A stretch of DNA of 64,000 nt, taken from NCBI RefSeq assembly GCF_017874355.1, contig NZ_JAGGLI010000003.1, positions 1 through 64,000 on the forward strand, in the 5' to 3' direction. The notes below the pieces were generated by a model. It saw only the letters and a program-made list of their open reading frames with translations. It ran no database searches and was not told the origin of the DNA. Below are positions 18,171 to 27,798 of the stretch, one piece after another; positions within the stretch are counted from its first letter, which is position 1; every line of letters starts with the position of its first letter. The translations under genes and the position numbers were made by a program. Source of the stretch: Acetoanaerobium pronyense (GTDB lineage: Bacteria; Bacillota; Clostridia; Peptostreptococcales; Filifactoraceae).

Positions 18171-18932
18171 TTAAGCTTTTTTATTTTCCGAAAGAGCAAT
18201 ACATATAGCGGTTATATTGTCTGTTCCACCTTTTTCGTTTGCTCTTTTTACTAGCTGTTTGCAGCAATCTGTTGTATTTGAGGACTTTTCTAAAATATTC
18301 TTAATCTCAAAATCTGAAACCATGTTTGTGAGTCCATCTGTACATAAAAGCATGTAATCTCCACATGAAATTTCTTCGTGATAAAAGTCTACTTTTACAG
18401 TTTCATCAGTCCCTATGGCTCTTGTTATCATATTTCTTTTAGGATGATTTTTTGCTTGTTCCCTATTTATAAAACCTCTGCTTAATAACTCCTCAACATA
18501 GGAATTATCAGTTGTTATTTGTCTTAAATCTCCATTTGAATATATGTAAGCTCTACTGTCCCCTACATTTCCAATTATTATTTCCTTTTCAGCAATTACT
18601 GAAGCTATAAGAGTTGTTCCCATTCCTATATATTCCTTATTGGATACAGCCAGAGAATATACTTTGTTATTCGCTTCATAAAAAGCTCTTGATATAAGAA
18701 GCTTGATATTTTCTGTATCTATATTGGATTCCTTTAAATGGTCCTCTATATATTTTTTCATCTCCTGTACTGCGGTTTTACTGGCAATCTCTCCCCTGTT
18801 ATGTCCGCCCATTCCATCTGCAACTATAAAAAATCCTGTTTTTGCTCCGTTGTTTTCAATTGTTTGAGCATGACAATAGTCCTCATTCATTGACCTTTTA
18901 AGTCCACAGTCGCTTATAGTTGAATACTCCAT
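18171..18932 (-). CDS. stp: PP2C-family serine/threonine phosphatase
   Basis: This cytoplasmic metal-dependent phosphatase opposes the PASTA kinase. PP2C motifs are present in order: SMNEDYC near residue 15, ADGMGGHNRGE near 39, GDSRAYIY near 121, LLCTDGLTNMV near 193 and GGTDNITAI near 237. The 253-residue length is normal. GGAGGTGA precedes the ATG. It lies between rlmN and prkC, the usual order. Confidence 0.95.
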   Translation of the reverse strand: MEYSTISDCGLKRSMNEDYCHAQTIENNGAKTGFFIVADGMGGHNRGEIASKTAVQEMKKYIEDHLKESNIDTENIKLLISRAFYEANNKVYSLAVSNKEYIGMGTTLIASVIAEKEIIIGNVGDSRAYIYSNGDLRQITTDNSYVEELLSRGFINREQAKNHPKRNMITRAIGTDETVKVDFYHEEISCGDYMLLCTDGLTNMVSDFEIKNILEKSSNTTDCCKQLVKRANEKGGTDNITAICIALSENKKA

Positions 18933-18945
18933 AATTTCACCTCCA

Positions 18946-19971
18946 TCATTTTACTGCGCTTTGCCTTAGCTGTCCACAAGCCCCATTAATATCTTTTCCC
19001 ATTTCTCTTCTGATTGTGGATTCTATATTTTTATTTTTTAGTATGCTATTAAACTCCTGAGATGATTTCATATCAGGCTTCTTAAAATCTCTTTCTTTTA
19101 TATTATTTACAGGAATAAGATTAACATGACAAAGCATTCCTTTTAGAAGATTGCTTAAGTCTTCTGCATCCTTTCTTGAATCATTCACTCCTTTAATCAG
19201 AGAATATTCAAATGTAATTCTACGCTTGGTTTTTTTTGTGTAATATTTTGCAGAATCTATTATTTCTTTAATAGAATAAGCTTTTCCAACTGGCATGAGT
19301 TCTTCTCTTTTAGCTTGATTTGTTTCATGCAGTGAAATAGCTAGATTTACAGGAAGATTTAAGTCAGCAAAATCATATATTTTCGGAACTATTCCGCAAG
19401 TTGACACTGTAATATGTCTATAGCCTACATTTAGTCCTTCCTCTTCATGTACTACTTTAAGAAATTTGACAAAATTGTCGTAATTGTCAAAGGGTTCTCC
19501 ACTTCCCATAATAACAATATTTGATATTCTTTTGCCAATATCCTTTTGCACCGCAAGAATTTGACCGATCATCTCTCCGGGAAGAAGATTTCTTACAAGT
19601 CCATCAATGGTAGATGCACAGAACTTGCATCCCATTCTACAGCCTACTTGTGATGATATGCATATGGATAATCCATGTCTATACTCCATTAATACAGTTT
19701 CTACTATATTTTTGTCATCAAGCTCAATAAGATATTTTTTTGTGGAATCTATTTTAGATTCAAATTTTTGAAAAATCTTTGATGAAGAGATATAGGATAT
19801 TTCTTTTAGCTTTTCTTTAAGAGTTTTGGGTATATTTCCTATTTCATCTATAGAATCAATCCCTTTAAATATAAATGGATAAATCTGTTTTGCTCTAAAG
19901 GTTTTTTCTCCTATAGATTCTATTAATTCCTTAAGTTCGTCAAAAGTCAATTCTTTTAGATCTTTTTTCAT
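18946..19971 (-). CDS. rlmN: Dual-specificity 23S rRNA/tRNA methyltransferase RlmN
   Basis: This radical-SAM enzyme methylates C2 of A2503 in 23S rRNA and A37 in some tRNAs. The CxxxCxxC motif is in GCRMGCKFCAS near residue 112; the catalytic resolving cysteine near the C terminus lies in GACGQLR. VIMGSGEPFDN near 180 is typical. The length of 341 residues is normal. It starts 3 bases after rsmB. Confidence 0.96.
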   Translation of the reverse strand: MKKDLKELTFDELKELIESIGEKTFRAKQIYPFIFKGIDSIDEIGNIPKTLKEKLKEISYISSSKIFQKFESKIDSTKKYLIELDDKNIVETVLMEYRHGLSICISSQVGCRMGCKFCASTIDGLVRNLLPGEMIGQILAVQKDIGKRISNIVIMGSGEPFDNYDNFVKFLKVVHEEEGLNVGYRHITVSTCGIVPKIYDFADLNLPVNLAISLHETNQAKREELMPVGKAYSIKEIIDSAKYYTKKTKRRITFEYSLIKGVNDSRKDAEDLSNLLKGMLCHVNLIPVNNIKERDFKKPDMKSSQEFNSILKNKNIESTIRREMGKDINGACGQLRQSAVK

Positions 19972-19974
19972 AAA

Positions 19975-21267
19975 TTACCTTTCCTTCTTTATTTTCGCAA
20001 TAAAAAATCCGTCTGTTTCATCTACGTTTGGGTACAATTCTTTCATGTTTTCTAATATAAATCCCTTATTATTCTCTAAAAAAGACATTATTATATCTTT
20101 ATTTTCTTTCTTTTCTAATGTGCAGGTGCTATAGACCATTGTGCCTCCTGGCTTTAGATATCTTCCTGCATTTGCAATTATTTGAGCCTGAATGAGAGGA
20201 AGATCTTTGACATCTAGATATTCCTTATATCTTATTTCTGGTTTTCTCCTTATAATTCCAAATCCTGAGCAAGGTGCATCTATAAGTATTTTGTCATATT
20301 TAGCCAGCATTTTTTCATCAAATACAGTTGCATCTTTTTTATGTATATTTATTATCTCTACTCCAAGCTCAGAGGCTCTGCCAGATAAAAGCTTTAACTT
20401 ATGCTCTGATATATCCATTGCATCTATTTTCCCTTTATTGTTCATCATTTGAGCCATATAAAAGGTCTTCCCTCCAGGGGCACTGCACATATCCAGTACC
20501 TCCTCTCCTTCCTCAGCTCCTAGCTCTCTTGCTGCAAGCATAGAAGATATATCCTGAATCACAAAGTACCCTTTTTGAAAAAGCTCGTTACTTCCTATAT
20601 TTTTTAGATTTTTAATATAAAAAGCATCTTCTATCATGCTAGATTTTTCTACTTCAATACCTTCTTTTGTTAATAAAATTTCCAATTCCATTGAAGATAT
20701 TTTCAAAGTATTTGTTCTTATAGTAAGCTTTGGTCTTTCGGAAAGTTTTTTTAATAATTCTATAGTGAATTCTTCTTTATATATCCTTAAAAATCTCGAT
20801 ACTATATATTTTGACACAGAATACTCTACAGAAAGTTTCTCTGCCTTATCCCTGATATTTTCAAGATTTACATGCCCCTTATTTGAAGATATATTTCTAA
20901 GAAGAGCATTAGCATACCCACTTGCCCTCTTGTCCACCTTTTTAATCAGCTTAACGCCTTCATTTACAGCAGCAAATTCCGAAACAGAATCCATAAACAT
21001 AATCTGATATATAGAAAGCTCAATAACAGTTAAGGCTGATTTTGAAATCTTATTTAAGCTAATAGATGAGTTTACATCTATTATATAATCTAAAAGTATG
21101 AGCTTGCTAAGGGTTCCATAAACCAGTTCCGTTATAAAGCCTCTGTCCCTGTAATCCAAGTCGGATTTCTTTAATCTTTTATTTATAGCTATGTTGGAGT
21201 AAGCCTTGTTATACTTTACATCATATATAATATCATAAGCTATTTTTCTAGTATTACTTGCATTCAT
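19975..21267 (-). CDS. rsmB: 16S rRNA (cytosine(967)-C(5))-methyltransferase
   Basis: The enzyme methylates C967 of 16S rRNA. The N-terminal NusB-like RNA-binding domain (about residues 1-130) precedes a SAM methyltransferase domain with CSAPGGKTFYMAQ near 253, DAPCSG near 327 and catalytic STCTLEKKEN near 380. The length of 430 residues fits. It is the first gene after the yugP terminator; the short region upstream (21268-21353) contains no convincing promoter. Confidence 0.95.
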   Translation of the reverse strand: MNASNTRKIAYDIIYDVKYNKAYSNIAINKRLKKSDLDYRDRGFITELVYGTLSKLILLDYIIDVNSSISLNKISKSALTVIELSIYQIMFMDSVSEFAAVNEGVKLIKKVDKRASGYANALLRNISSNKGHVNLENIRDKAEKLSVEYSVSKYIVSRFLRIYKEEFTIELLKKLSERPKLTIRTNTLKISSMELEILLTKEGIEVEKSSMIEDAFYIKNLKNIGSNELFQKGYFVIQDISSMLAARELGAEEGEEVLDMCSAPGGKTFYMAQMMNNKGKIDAMDISEHKLKLLSGRASELGVEIINIHKKDATVFDEKMLAKYDKILIDAPCSGFGIIRRKPEIRYKEYLDVKDLPLIQAQIIANAGRYLKPGGTMVYSTCTLEKKENKDIIMSFLENNKGFILENMKELYPNVDETDGFFIAKIKKER

Positions 21268-21350
21268 TATTTTATTCCTTCCTATTATATGTCTATATTC
21301 ATAAATATTTTATCATCTAGTAGTTTATCATATTTGATGATGTTTTTGTT

Positions 21351-21391
21351 AAAAAAAGGAACCCACTCATTTTGAAGAGCAGGTTCCTTTT
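21351..21391 (-). terminator. Terminator after the YugP-family gene
   Basis: The ten-base stem AAAAGGAACC (21354-21363) / GGTTCCTTTT (21382-21391) has an 18-base loop and is followed on the minus strand by a T run (TTTTTTT). Confidence 0.75.
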
Positions 21392-21409
21392 CTATCTGAT
21401 TATCCTTTT

Positions 21410-22099
21410 TTATCTTCTTCTGTCTCTAATTAAAAGGAGTCTTATAAGCTGTGCTACTGCAGTAGCTGTAGCCGCCACATATGTCAGTGCCGCAGCATTT
21501 AAAACTTTTTTACTTTGAGGAATTTCCTCTCTAGTTAAAACACCTACAGATTCAAGCTCCGATAAAGCTCTGCTACTAGCATTAAATTCTACTGGTAGAG
21601 TTACAATCTGAAAAATAACAGCTCCAGTGAATAAAATTATCCCTATATCCAAAAGACTTTGCATACCTGCAAATATCAGTCCTGCCATTATAAAAAACCA
21701 TGATAGATTAGATGCAAAATTTACAACTGGTACTATTGCGTTTCTAAAGATGAGTGGCGCATAGCTTTTTGCATGCTGTATCGCATGACCTACCTCGTGG
21801 GCTGCTATTGCCGAAGATGCTATGGACGTCCCTCTATAAACTTGATCTGAAAGTCTAAGGACTCTAGTTCTTGGATCATAATGGTCTGAAAGAACTCCTC
21901 CTATATGTTGTATATTCACATCGGAAAGACCGTTTTTATCAAGGATAGCCCTTGCTGCATCCGCTCCTGTATAGCCTTTTTTGCTTGGTATTCTTACATA
22001 TTTAGCATATGTTGATTTAACTTTACTTTGAGCATACATAGCCAAAATAATTGCTGGTATTAAAATTATCATCGTAGAATCGTAGAAAAATGGATACAT
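21410..22099 (-). CDS. Zinc metallopeptidase, YugP family (membrane)
   Basis: The protein (229 residues) has an N-terminal membrane helix, the zinc-binding motif AHEVGHAIQHA near residue 105, two membrane helices around 125-170 and a further hydrophobic C-terminal helix, as in YugP-type putative neutral zinc metallopeptidases. Substrates are unknown. It is the last gene of the yicC-to-fmt run and sits between a DUF116 gene and a terminator. Confidence 0.88.
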   Translation of the reverse strand: MYPFFYDSTMIILIPAIILAMYAQSKVKSTYAKYVRIPSKKGYTGADAARAILDKNGLSDVNIQHIGGVLSDHYDPRTRVLRLSDQVYRGTSIASSAIAAHEVGHAIQHAKSYAPLIFRNAIVPVVNFASNLSWFFIMAGLIFAGMQSLLDIGIILFTGAVIFQIVTLPVEFNASSRALSELESVGVLTREEIPQSKKVLNAAALTYVAATATAVAQLIRLLLIRDRRR

Positions 22100-22111
22100 T
22101 CACCTTACCTC

Positions 22112-22639
22112 CTATTCTTCACCTAAGAAAAATTTTATAGCTTGTTCTATTTTATCAATATCCACTAAAGTATCTATACACGGACCTTTAGGTCTATCAT
22201 TTAATACTCCAATGACAGGAAGACTTCCTATATCTACTATTCCGCTGCTCAAATCCCTTTCACAGGCTACAGCAATTATAGCCTTGGGCTTTAAATCCTT
22301 TATAGCCTTACGTGCAAGAGTTCCTCCTGTAGCAATAAAGACATTTACTTTGAATTTTTCTATAATTTCTAAAAAATTCATTATAGGACATCTTCCACAC
22401 CTTTTACAGTTATTTATATCATTTGTAACTCTTATATCACAATCCATTAATTGAAGGCAGTGTGGAAGTAGTATAAGAATCTCTTCAGGCTTTAGATTGT
22501 ATTTATTTTTTTTAACTTCCAAGTTATTTTTTTCTATGAGGCTTCTTCTCATTTTGTCCTTTTCAATACCTAGACTACCTGCAATAGACTCAACCACAGG
22601 ATAAACCTTTTTTATGAATTTTGATTTCTGATTACTCAT
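22112..22639 (-). CDS. DUF116 family protein
   Basis: The protein (175 residues) has a cysteine cluster CKRCGRC near residue 80, likely a metal or iron-sulfur site, followed by IATGGTLARKAIKDLKPKAI split over a helix-loop region and ACERDLSSG, all typical of DUF116. The function is unknown. Its start overlaps the fmt end by 8 bases, so the two are translationally coupled; placement next to fmt and def is common in Clostridia and hints at a role near translation initiation, which is inference only. Confidence 0.85.
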   Translation of the reverse strand: MSNQKSKFIKKVYPVVESIAGSLGIEKDKMRRSLIEKNNLEVKKNKYNLKPEEILILLPHCLQLMDCDIRVTNDINNCKRCGRCPIMNFLEIIEKFKVNVFIATGGTLARKAIKDLKPKAIIAVACERDLSSGIVDIGSLPVIGVLNDRPKGPCIDTLVDIDKIEQAIKFFLGEE

Positions 22640-23567
22640 TTTTAAGCACCATGTGTTCCTTTATTTTATTACCCTTAATATACTCCGATACCATCATTTG
22701 CTTCTTGCCAGGCATTTGAATCTCTTTTATAATTACAGTTCCCTCTCCTGCCGCTACCTTTATTCCCTCATTATCTACTCTTAAGATAGTTCCCGGTACA
22801 GTTAATGAAGCTTCTTCATCATATTCAGCTCTTAGAACCTTCATCACTAGGTTGTTGTAATACGTAAAAGCTGAAGGCCATGGATATGTTCCTCTTACAA
22901 GATTGACTATTTCCCTTGAACTCTTTGACCAATCTATAAGTCCAAGACTTTTTTTCATTATTGGGGCATAGCTTGACTTTTCATTGTTTTGTTTTTCTCT
23001 AGGAGCTTTTTCTTCAATAATTAGATTTAAAGTTTTTGATAGTGTTTTTTTCCCTAAGGAAGAAAGCTTATCATGAAGGTCTAGAAAAGTATCTGTTTCT
23101 AGTATTTCTACCTCATCTTTCAGTATCATATCTCCAGTATCGAGACCTTCGTCCATAAACATAGTGGTAATTCCTGATTTTTTTTCTCCATTAATTATAG
23201 CAAAATTAATAGGGGCTGCGCCTCTATACCTAGGAAGAAGGGAAGCATGGACATTGATACATCCAAATCTTGGTATTTCAAGAACCTCTTTTGGAAGTAT
23301 CTGTCCAAATGCAACTACAACTATGATATCTGGATTAATATCTCTTATAATATCTATAGCCTTTTTGTCCTTTATGCTTTCAGGCTGAAAGACATCAAGA
23401 TTGAGCTCAATTGCTTTTTCTTTCACAGGAGGACTCTGAAGTTTCTTCCCTCTGCCCTTTGGTCTATCTGGCTGAGTTATTACAAGCTTTATATCAAATT
23501 TACTTTCATAAAGAGCTTCCAAAGAAGCTATCGCAAACTGCGGCGTTCCCATAAATATAGCTTTCAC
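22632..23567 (-). CDS. fmt: Methionyl-tRNA formyltransferase
   Basis: The enzyme formylates the initiator Met-tRNA using 10-formyltetrahydrofolate. The N-terminal hydrolase fold reads FMGTPQFA near residue 4, NVHASLLPRYRGAAPI near 108 with catalytic Asn and His, and a C-terminal RNA-binding domain includes VRGTYPWPSA. The length of 311 residues is normal. It lies 6 bases after def, the partner that removes the formyl group. Confidence 0.97.
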   Translation of the reverse strand: MKAIFMGTPQFAIASLEALYESKFDIKLVITQPDRPKGRGKKLQSPPVKEKAIELNLDVFQPESIKDKKAIDIIRDINPDIIVVVAFGQILPKEVLEIPRFGCINVHASLLPRYRGAAPINFAIINGEKKSGITTMFMDEGLDTGDMILKDEVEILETDTFLDLHDKLSSLGKKTLSKTLNLIIEEKAPREKQNNEKSSYAPIMKKSLGLIDWSKSSREIVNLVRGTYPWPSAFTYYNNLVMKVLRAEYDEEASLTVPGTILRVDNEGIKVAAGEGTVIIKEIQMPGKKQMMVSEYIKGNKIKEHMVLKNE

Positions 23568-23573
23568 AAATAT

Positions 23574-24032
23574 CTACCCTCTTTCTGAAAGTTCTCCTTC
23601 GACTTTGTCCTTGAAAAGGACTCCGTTGAGGTGATCAATTTCATGACACAAGACTCTAGCAAGAAGCTCCTCAGCCTCTATCTCTAAACTGCTCATGTTT
23701 TCATCTTGACCCTTTACTTTTATATAATAAGGCCTTGTCACTGCTCCATATCTTCCAGGTATACTAAGGCATCCTTCATCGTCTGTTTGCTCACCCGAAT
23801 AATCCACAATTTCAGGATTTAAAAGAACAAGAGGTCCATCGCCAATATCTACTACTATTATTCTTTTAAGAACTCCTACCTGAGGAGCGGCAAGCCCTAT
23901 ACCATCTGCATCATACATTGTATCTATCATATCATCAATCAGCTCTTTAATTTTATCATTCATTTTTTCTACTTCTCTTGCTTTTTTTCTTAATACTTCG
24001 TCTCCATCTTTTCTAATTAGTCTAATAGCCAT
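23574..24032 (-). CDS. def: Peptide deformylase
   Basis: The iron or zinc enzyme removes the N-formyl group from new proteins. All three signature motifs are seen: [10 protein letters not shown] near residue 44, EGCLSIPG near 91 and HEIDHLNG near 131. The 152-residue length fits a short type 1 deformylase. Confidence 0.97.
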   Translation of the reverse strand: MAIRLIRKDGDEVLRKKAREVEKMNDKIKELIDDMIDTMYDADGIGLAAPQVGVLKRIIVVDIGDGPLVLLNPEIVDYSGEQTDDEGCLSIPGRYGAVTRPYYIKVKGQDENMSSLEIEAEELLARVLCHEIDHLNGVLFKDKVEGELSERG

Positions 24033-24056
24033 TATAATTCCTCCAAATATATTTTA

Positions 24057-26300
24057 TTAAATCATGTTAACAGGGTTTATATCAATAGTTGCATAAATAC
24101 CATCTCTAAGTACCACGGTTCTTTTTTCAGTTAGTATATAATTAATTATACTCTTTATTAGTTGAATTTCAATATCAGTATCTTTAATCAGAAGCTGCCA
24201 TCTGTATTTATTGTCAATTTTAGTAATAAGACATGGATATGGGCCAAAAATATCTTTTGTTTTAGCCCCCTTCTTCTCTAAATAAAATTCTAGTGCATCT
24301 TTGATTCTCATTATTGCATCACCAGTTTTTTTATCATCTAATCCTGTTACAAGCACTCTTATAATATTACCAAAAGGTAGGTAGGAAAAGCACTCTCTAA
24401 GCTTAATTTCTTCATTATAAAAGCCTTCATAGTCATGTTTTTCAATATACTTCAAAGTGAAGTTTCCTGGAGAAAATGACTGAACAATTACCTTCCCTTG
24501 TTCTTTTCCTCTTCCTGCTCTTCCTCCAACTTGCTCTATTATGCTAAATGTTCTTTCTTGGCTTCTAAAATCGGGGATATTAAGTCCCTGATCTGCATTA
24601 ATTACTCCCACAAGGTTTACGTTTGGAAAATCAAGACCTTTACCTATCATCTGAGTACCAATTAATATACTCCCTTTCGAATCTTTGAAAGCTGACAATA
24701 TCCTGCTATGATCCCCTTTTTTCGATACAGTATCTCTATCCATCCTAAAGATAGTAGCATCCTTATAAAGGGATTTCACTTCCTCTTCTATCATCTCAGT
24801 TCCTATTCCAATATCGTCAAGATTCGATTCTTTGCAAGAGGGACATTCCTTGGAAATCTTTTCTTGATAATTACAGTAATGGCATTTTAGAGTTTTTTTG
24901 CCTTTATGATAAGTCAGTGATATATCGCATCTTTCACACTTAGGAACATAACCACAGGATTTACAGCTTAAAAAGCTTGCATATCCTCTTCTGTTGAGAA
25001 AAAGAATAACCTGGCCTTCTCTTTTTATTTCCTTAGATATTGCTTCTTGAAGTGTTAGGGAGAGGGGGGAAGTATTTCCCATCTTTCCATCCTCACGCAT
25101 ATCTATGACTTCTACCTGAGGAAGAGGTTTTTTATTTGCCCTAAGATTCATATTTACCAGAAAAAGCTCTTTATTTTCTGCCATATAAAAATGTTCTATC
25201 TTAGGAGTTGCAGTACCAAGAAGTACTGGAACATGAAATTCGCTATTTATCTTAAGAGCTACTTCAATAGCATTGTATTTTGGATTTTGCTCTGATCTAT
25301 ATGCATCATCATGAGCTTCATCAATAATAATCATACCAAGGTTTTCTACAGGCGCAAAGAGTGCAGATCTTGCTCCTACTACTATAGGTGTTTTCATCTC
25401 CCTTATTCTAGAAAGCTCATCTGCCTTTTCCCCTTGAGAAAGGTGGCTATGAATTACAGCTACAAGTTCTCCAAACCTGGATTTGAATCTTGATATGGTC
25501 TGAGGAGTCAATGATATTTCAGGGACTAAAACAATGGCACCTTTGCTTTTAGATAGTATTGTTTCAATAAGTTCTAAATATATTTCTGTTTTTCCTGAGC
25601 CTGTTATCCCTTTAAGCAATACCGGTCTATTTTTTCCTTCTATTTCTTCAATGATTTTTTTATATGAAATTAGCTGTTCATCAGAAAGTATATTTTTTGA
25701 TTGAGAGTGATGGCTGTATTCATTTTTTATTTCCCTATATTTTCTTTTTTTGTCTATACAAATAATATTTTCCTTTTCAAGCTCTCTAATATACCTAATA
25801 AGTATAGTTTTGGAGGGATGGTCGTTGAAATCCGACAAACTGAAGTTTCTTTCCTTTAAAATTTTTTCAAATAGCTCTAGCTTCACATATGCATTTTTTC
25901 TAGTTTTATTTAGAGTTTCTTTGAGGGTTATTTCATCTATAAGAAAAATATCCTCTTCAAAATTTTCCTTTATTTTTTTCAAGCTTTTAAAGGAAAATAA
26001 AGATAAGCTGTCTCTATAGCTACACATGTAGTTTTCTCTAATCCAAAGAGCTAATTTAATATTTTCTAAAGAAACTATAGGTTCATCATAATATACACTT
26101 ATTATTTCTTTTATATTCTCTTCATCTTCATTCATAGGCTCTAATTCTATTATTAGTCCCTTGAAGGTTTTATTTCCTTTACCAAAAGGAACACTTACCT
26201 GCATACCCACTTTAATTTCAAGGTCGGTCTTATAGGTAAATAATTTGTCAATATACCTAGATTTCTGATCAAGCATAACCTTGCATTTTATAAAAGCCAT
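24057..26300 (-). CDS. priA: Primosomal protein N' (replication restart helicase)
   Basis: PriA reloads the replisome at collapsed forks. An N-terminal DNA-binding domain is followed by helicase motifs Walker A GITGSGKTEIY near residue 230, DEAH near 325, and a zinc-binding insert with cysteine pairs (CKSCG, CERC, CHYC, CPSC) near 455-495. The motif VI region reads QVGGRAGRGKEQG. The length of 747 residues is normal. It follows the coaBC terminator and precedes def. Confidence 0.97.
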   Translation of the reverse strand: MAFIKCKVMLDQKSRYIDKLFTYKTDLEIKVGMQVSVPFGKGNKTFKGLIIELEPMNEDEENIKEIISVYYDEPIVSLENIKLALWIRENYMCSYRDSLSLFSFKSLKKIKENFEEDIFLIDEITLKETLNKTRKNAYVKLELFEKILKERNFSLSDFNDHPSKTILIRYIRELEKENIICIDKKRKYREIKNEYSHHSQSKNILSDEQLISYKKIIEEIEGKNRPVLLKGITGSGKTEIYLELIETILSKSKGAIVLVPEISLTPQTISRFKSRFGELVAVIHSHLSQGEKADELSRIREMKTPIVVGARSALFAPVENLGMIIIDEAHDDAYRSEQNPKYNAIEVALKINSEFHVPVLLGTATPKIEHFYMAENKELFLVNMNLRANKKPLPQVEVIDMREDGKMGNTSPLSLTLQEAISKEIKREGQVILFLNRRGYASFLSCKSCGYVPKCERCDISLTYHKGKKTLKCHYCNYQEKISKECPSCKESNLDDIGIGTEMIEEEVKSLYKDATIFRMDRDTVSKKGDHSRILSAFKDSKGSILIGTQMIGKGLDFPNVNLVGVINADQGLNIPDFRSQERTFSIIEQVGGRAGRGKEQGKVIVQSFSPGNFTLKYIEKHDYEGFYNEEIKLRECFSYLPFGNIIRVLVTGLDDKKTGDAIMRIKDALEFYLEKKGAKTKDIFGPYPCLITKIDNKYRWQLLIKDTDIEIQLIKSIINYILTEKRTVVLRDGIYATIDINPVNMI

Positions 26301-26334
26301 ATATATTCTCCTAGCTTTTTATGAGTTTAATCCA

Positions 26335-26359
26335 TAAAAAATAAGCACAGTGTGCTTAT
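26335..26359 (-). terminator. Terminator after coaBC
   Basis: The eight-base stem ATAAGCAC (26341-26348) / GTGCTTAT (26352-26359) with a three-base loop is followed on the minus strand by TTTTTTATGG; it overlaps the coaBC stop. Confidence 0.7.
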
Positions 26360-27552
26360 CTCTTATGGATTATATCTATTATTTTATCACAAATTACCTT
26401 GGATAATTCTTTTTTTGACATAATAGGAAGACTTTCTATATTTGAGTCTCTAGAAATTATTTTCACTATATTTGTTTCATTTGCAAATCCAGCACCTTCT
26501 TGCTTTACATCATTTGCAACAATAAAATCCAGATTCTTTTTTTCGATTTTACCCTTTGCATTTTCTATTAAGTCATCTGTTTCTGCAGCAAATCCTACAA
26601 TGATTTGATTTTCCTTTAACTCACCCATAGACTTTAGTATATCGTCTGTTCTTTCAAGTTCAAGCTTTAAATCATCATCTTTTTTCTTTATCTTTGAAGA
26701 GTATATATTTTTGGGTCTATAGTCTGCAACCGCTGCTGATTTGATAAGAATGTCAGCATCTTTAAAGTTTGAATATACAGCTTCATACATATCTCTTGAG
26801 CTTTTAATCTCAACAGCTTCTTTAATTCCAAAGGGTACCTTTAAGTTCGTCGGACCAGTTACAAGGGTTACATCAGCCCCTCTAAGAGCTGCCTCATAAG
26901 CTATGGCATAACCCATTTTTCCTGTGGATCTATTGGTGATATATCTTATAGGATCTATGGCTTCTACTGTTGGACCTGCTGTTACGACAACTTTTTTTCC
27001 CTTTAGTTCATCAGTTTTATTTAGCATAAAGAGTGTATAATCAACTATTGTGTCAACATCTGCAAGTTTTCCTCTTCCTATATCAGCGCAAGCTAGTCTA
27101 CCGCAACCAGGTTCAATAAAATGATATCCCAAGGCTTCTAAGTCTTTTATATTTCTTTGGGTTATAGGATTTTCATACATGTTTGTATTCATAGCAGGGG
27201 CTATTACAACAGGAGCTTTTGTAGCCATCAATGTAGTTGTTAGCATATCGTCTGCAATTCCTGATGATATTTTTCCGATGAGATTAGCTGTAGCTGGGGC
27301 TATCAGGAATAAATCAGCTTTTTTTGCAAGAGCTATATGCTCAATATCCCAATTTTTTGGAGGTTCAAACATATCTACAGTAACATAGTTTTGACTAAGA
27401 CTTTGAAATGTCAGTGGAGATACAAACTCTGTTGCATGTTTTGTCATTATAACATTTACATCTATATTTTCTTTTTTTAGTCTAGAGACTATATCACAGG
27501 CTTTATAGGCCGCTATTCCTCCAGTAACTCCTAGCACGACCGTTTTTGGCAT
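26356..27552 (-). CDS. coaBC: Bifunctional phosphopantothenoylcysteine decarboxylase / synthetase
   Basis: The protein carries two steps of CoA synthesis: CTP-dependent joining of cysteine to 4'-phosphopantothenate, then decarboxylation. The N-terminal flavoprotein CoaC half shows GGIAAYKA, the PAMNTNMYE motif near residue 115 and cysteines in GCGRLACADIGRG; the C-terminal CoaB half starts near 190 with VVVTAGPTVEAIDP and has a KIKKKDD region. The start is the ATG at 27552 because AGAGGTGA lies 5 bases upstream; an upstream GTG is within that site. Confidence 0.95.
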   Translation of the reverse strand: MPKTVVLGVTGGIAAYKACDIVSRLKKENIDVNVIMTKHATEFVSPLTFQSLSQNYVTVDMFEPPKNWDIEHIALAKKADLFLIAPATANLIGKISSGIADDMLTTTLMATKAPVVIAPAMNTNMYENPITQRNIKDLEALGYHFIEPGCGRLACADIGRGKLADVDTIVDYTLFMLNKTDELKGKKVVVTAGPTVEAIDPIRYITNRSTGKMGYAIAYEAALRGADVTLVTGPTNLKVPFGIKEAVEIKSSRDMYEAVYSNFKDADILIKSAAVADYRPKNIYSSKIKKKDDDLKLELERTDDILKSMGELKENQIIVGFAAETDDLIENAKGKIEKKNLDFIVANDVKQEGAGFANETNIVKIISRDSNIESLPIMSKKELSKVICDKIIDIIHKR

Positions 27553-27564
27553 TGAAATCACCTC

Positions 27565-27798
27565 TTATTTTTGATTTTCCTCAAAGTTCAAATCAAATTC
27601 CTCAAAAAACGTCACTTTATAAGTAACTTTTTCTTCAAACACTTCAGTTGTTGCAATTGAAACAGGTTTTATGTCATCTGTATCAATGAGCATATCACTT
27701 CCATCTACAATCTGTCTTGCTCTTTTCGATACCTCATTCACTAGTGCATATCTGCTATCTGCTATCTTTAATAAATCATTTATTGATGGGTATAACAT
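27565..27798 (-). CDS. rpoZ: DNA-directed RNA polymerase omega subunit
   Basis: Omega helps assemble the RNA polymerase by folding around beta prime. The N-terminal helices with SRYALVNEVSKRARQI near residue 16 are typical of the family. The length of 77 residues is usual. It directly follows gmk, one base apart, the standard arrangement in Firmicutes. Confidence 0.93.
   Translation of the reverse strand: MLYPSINDLLKIADSRYALVNEVSKRARQIVDGSDMLIDTDDIKPVSIATTEVFEEKVTYKVTFFEEFDLNFEENQK

Noticed and set aside
21268-21353. TATAAT element upstream of rsmB as a promoter
   Set aside because: No -35 is at the right distance and the start would leave almost no leader before the ribosome site.
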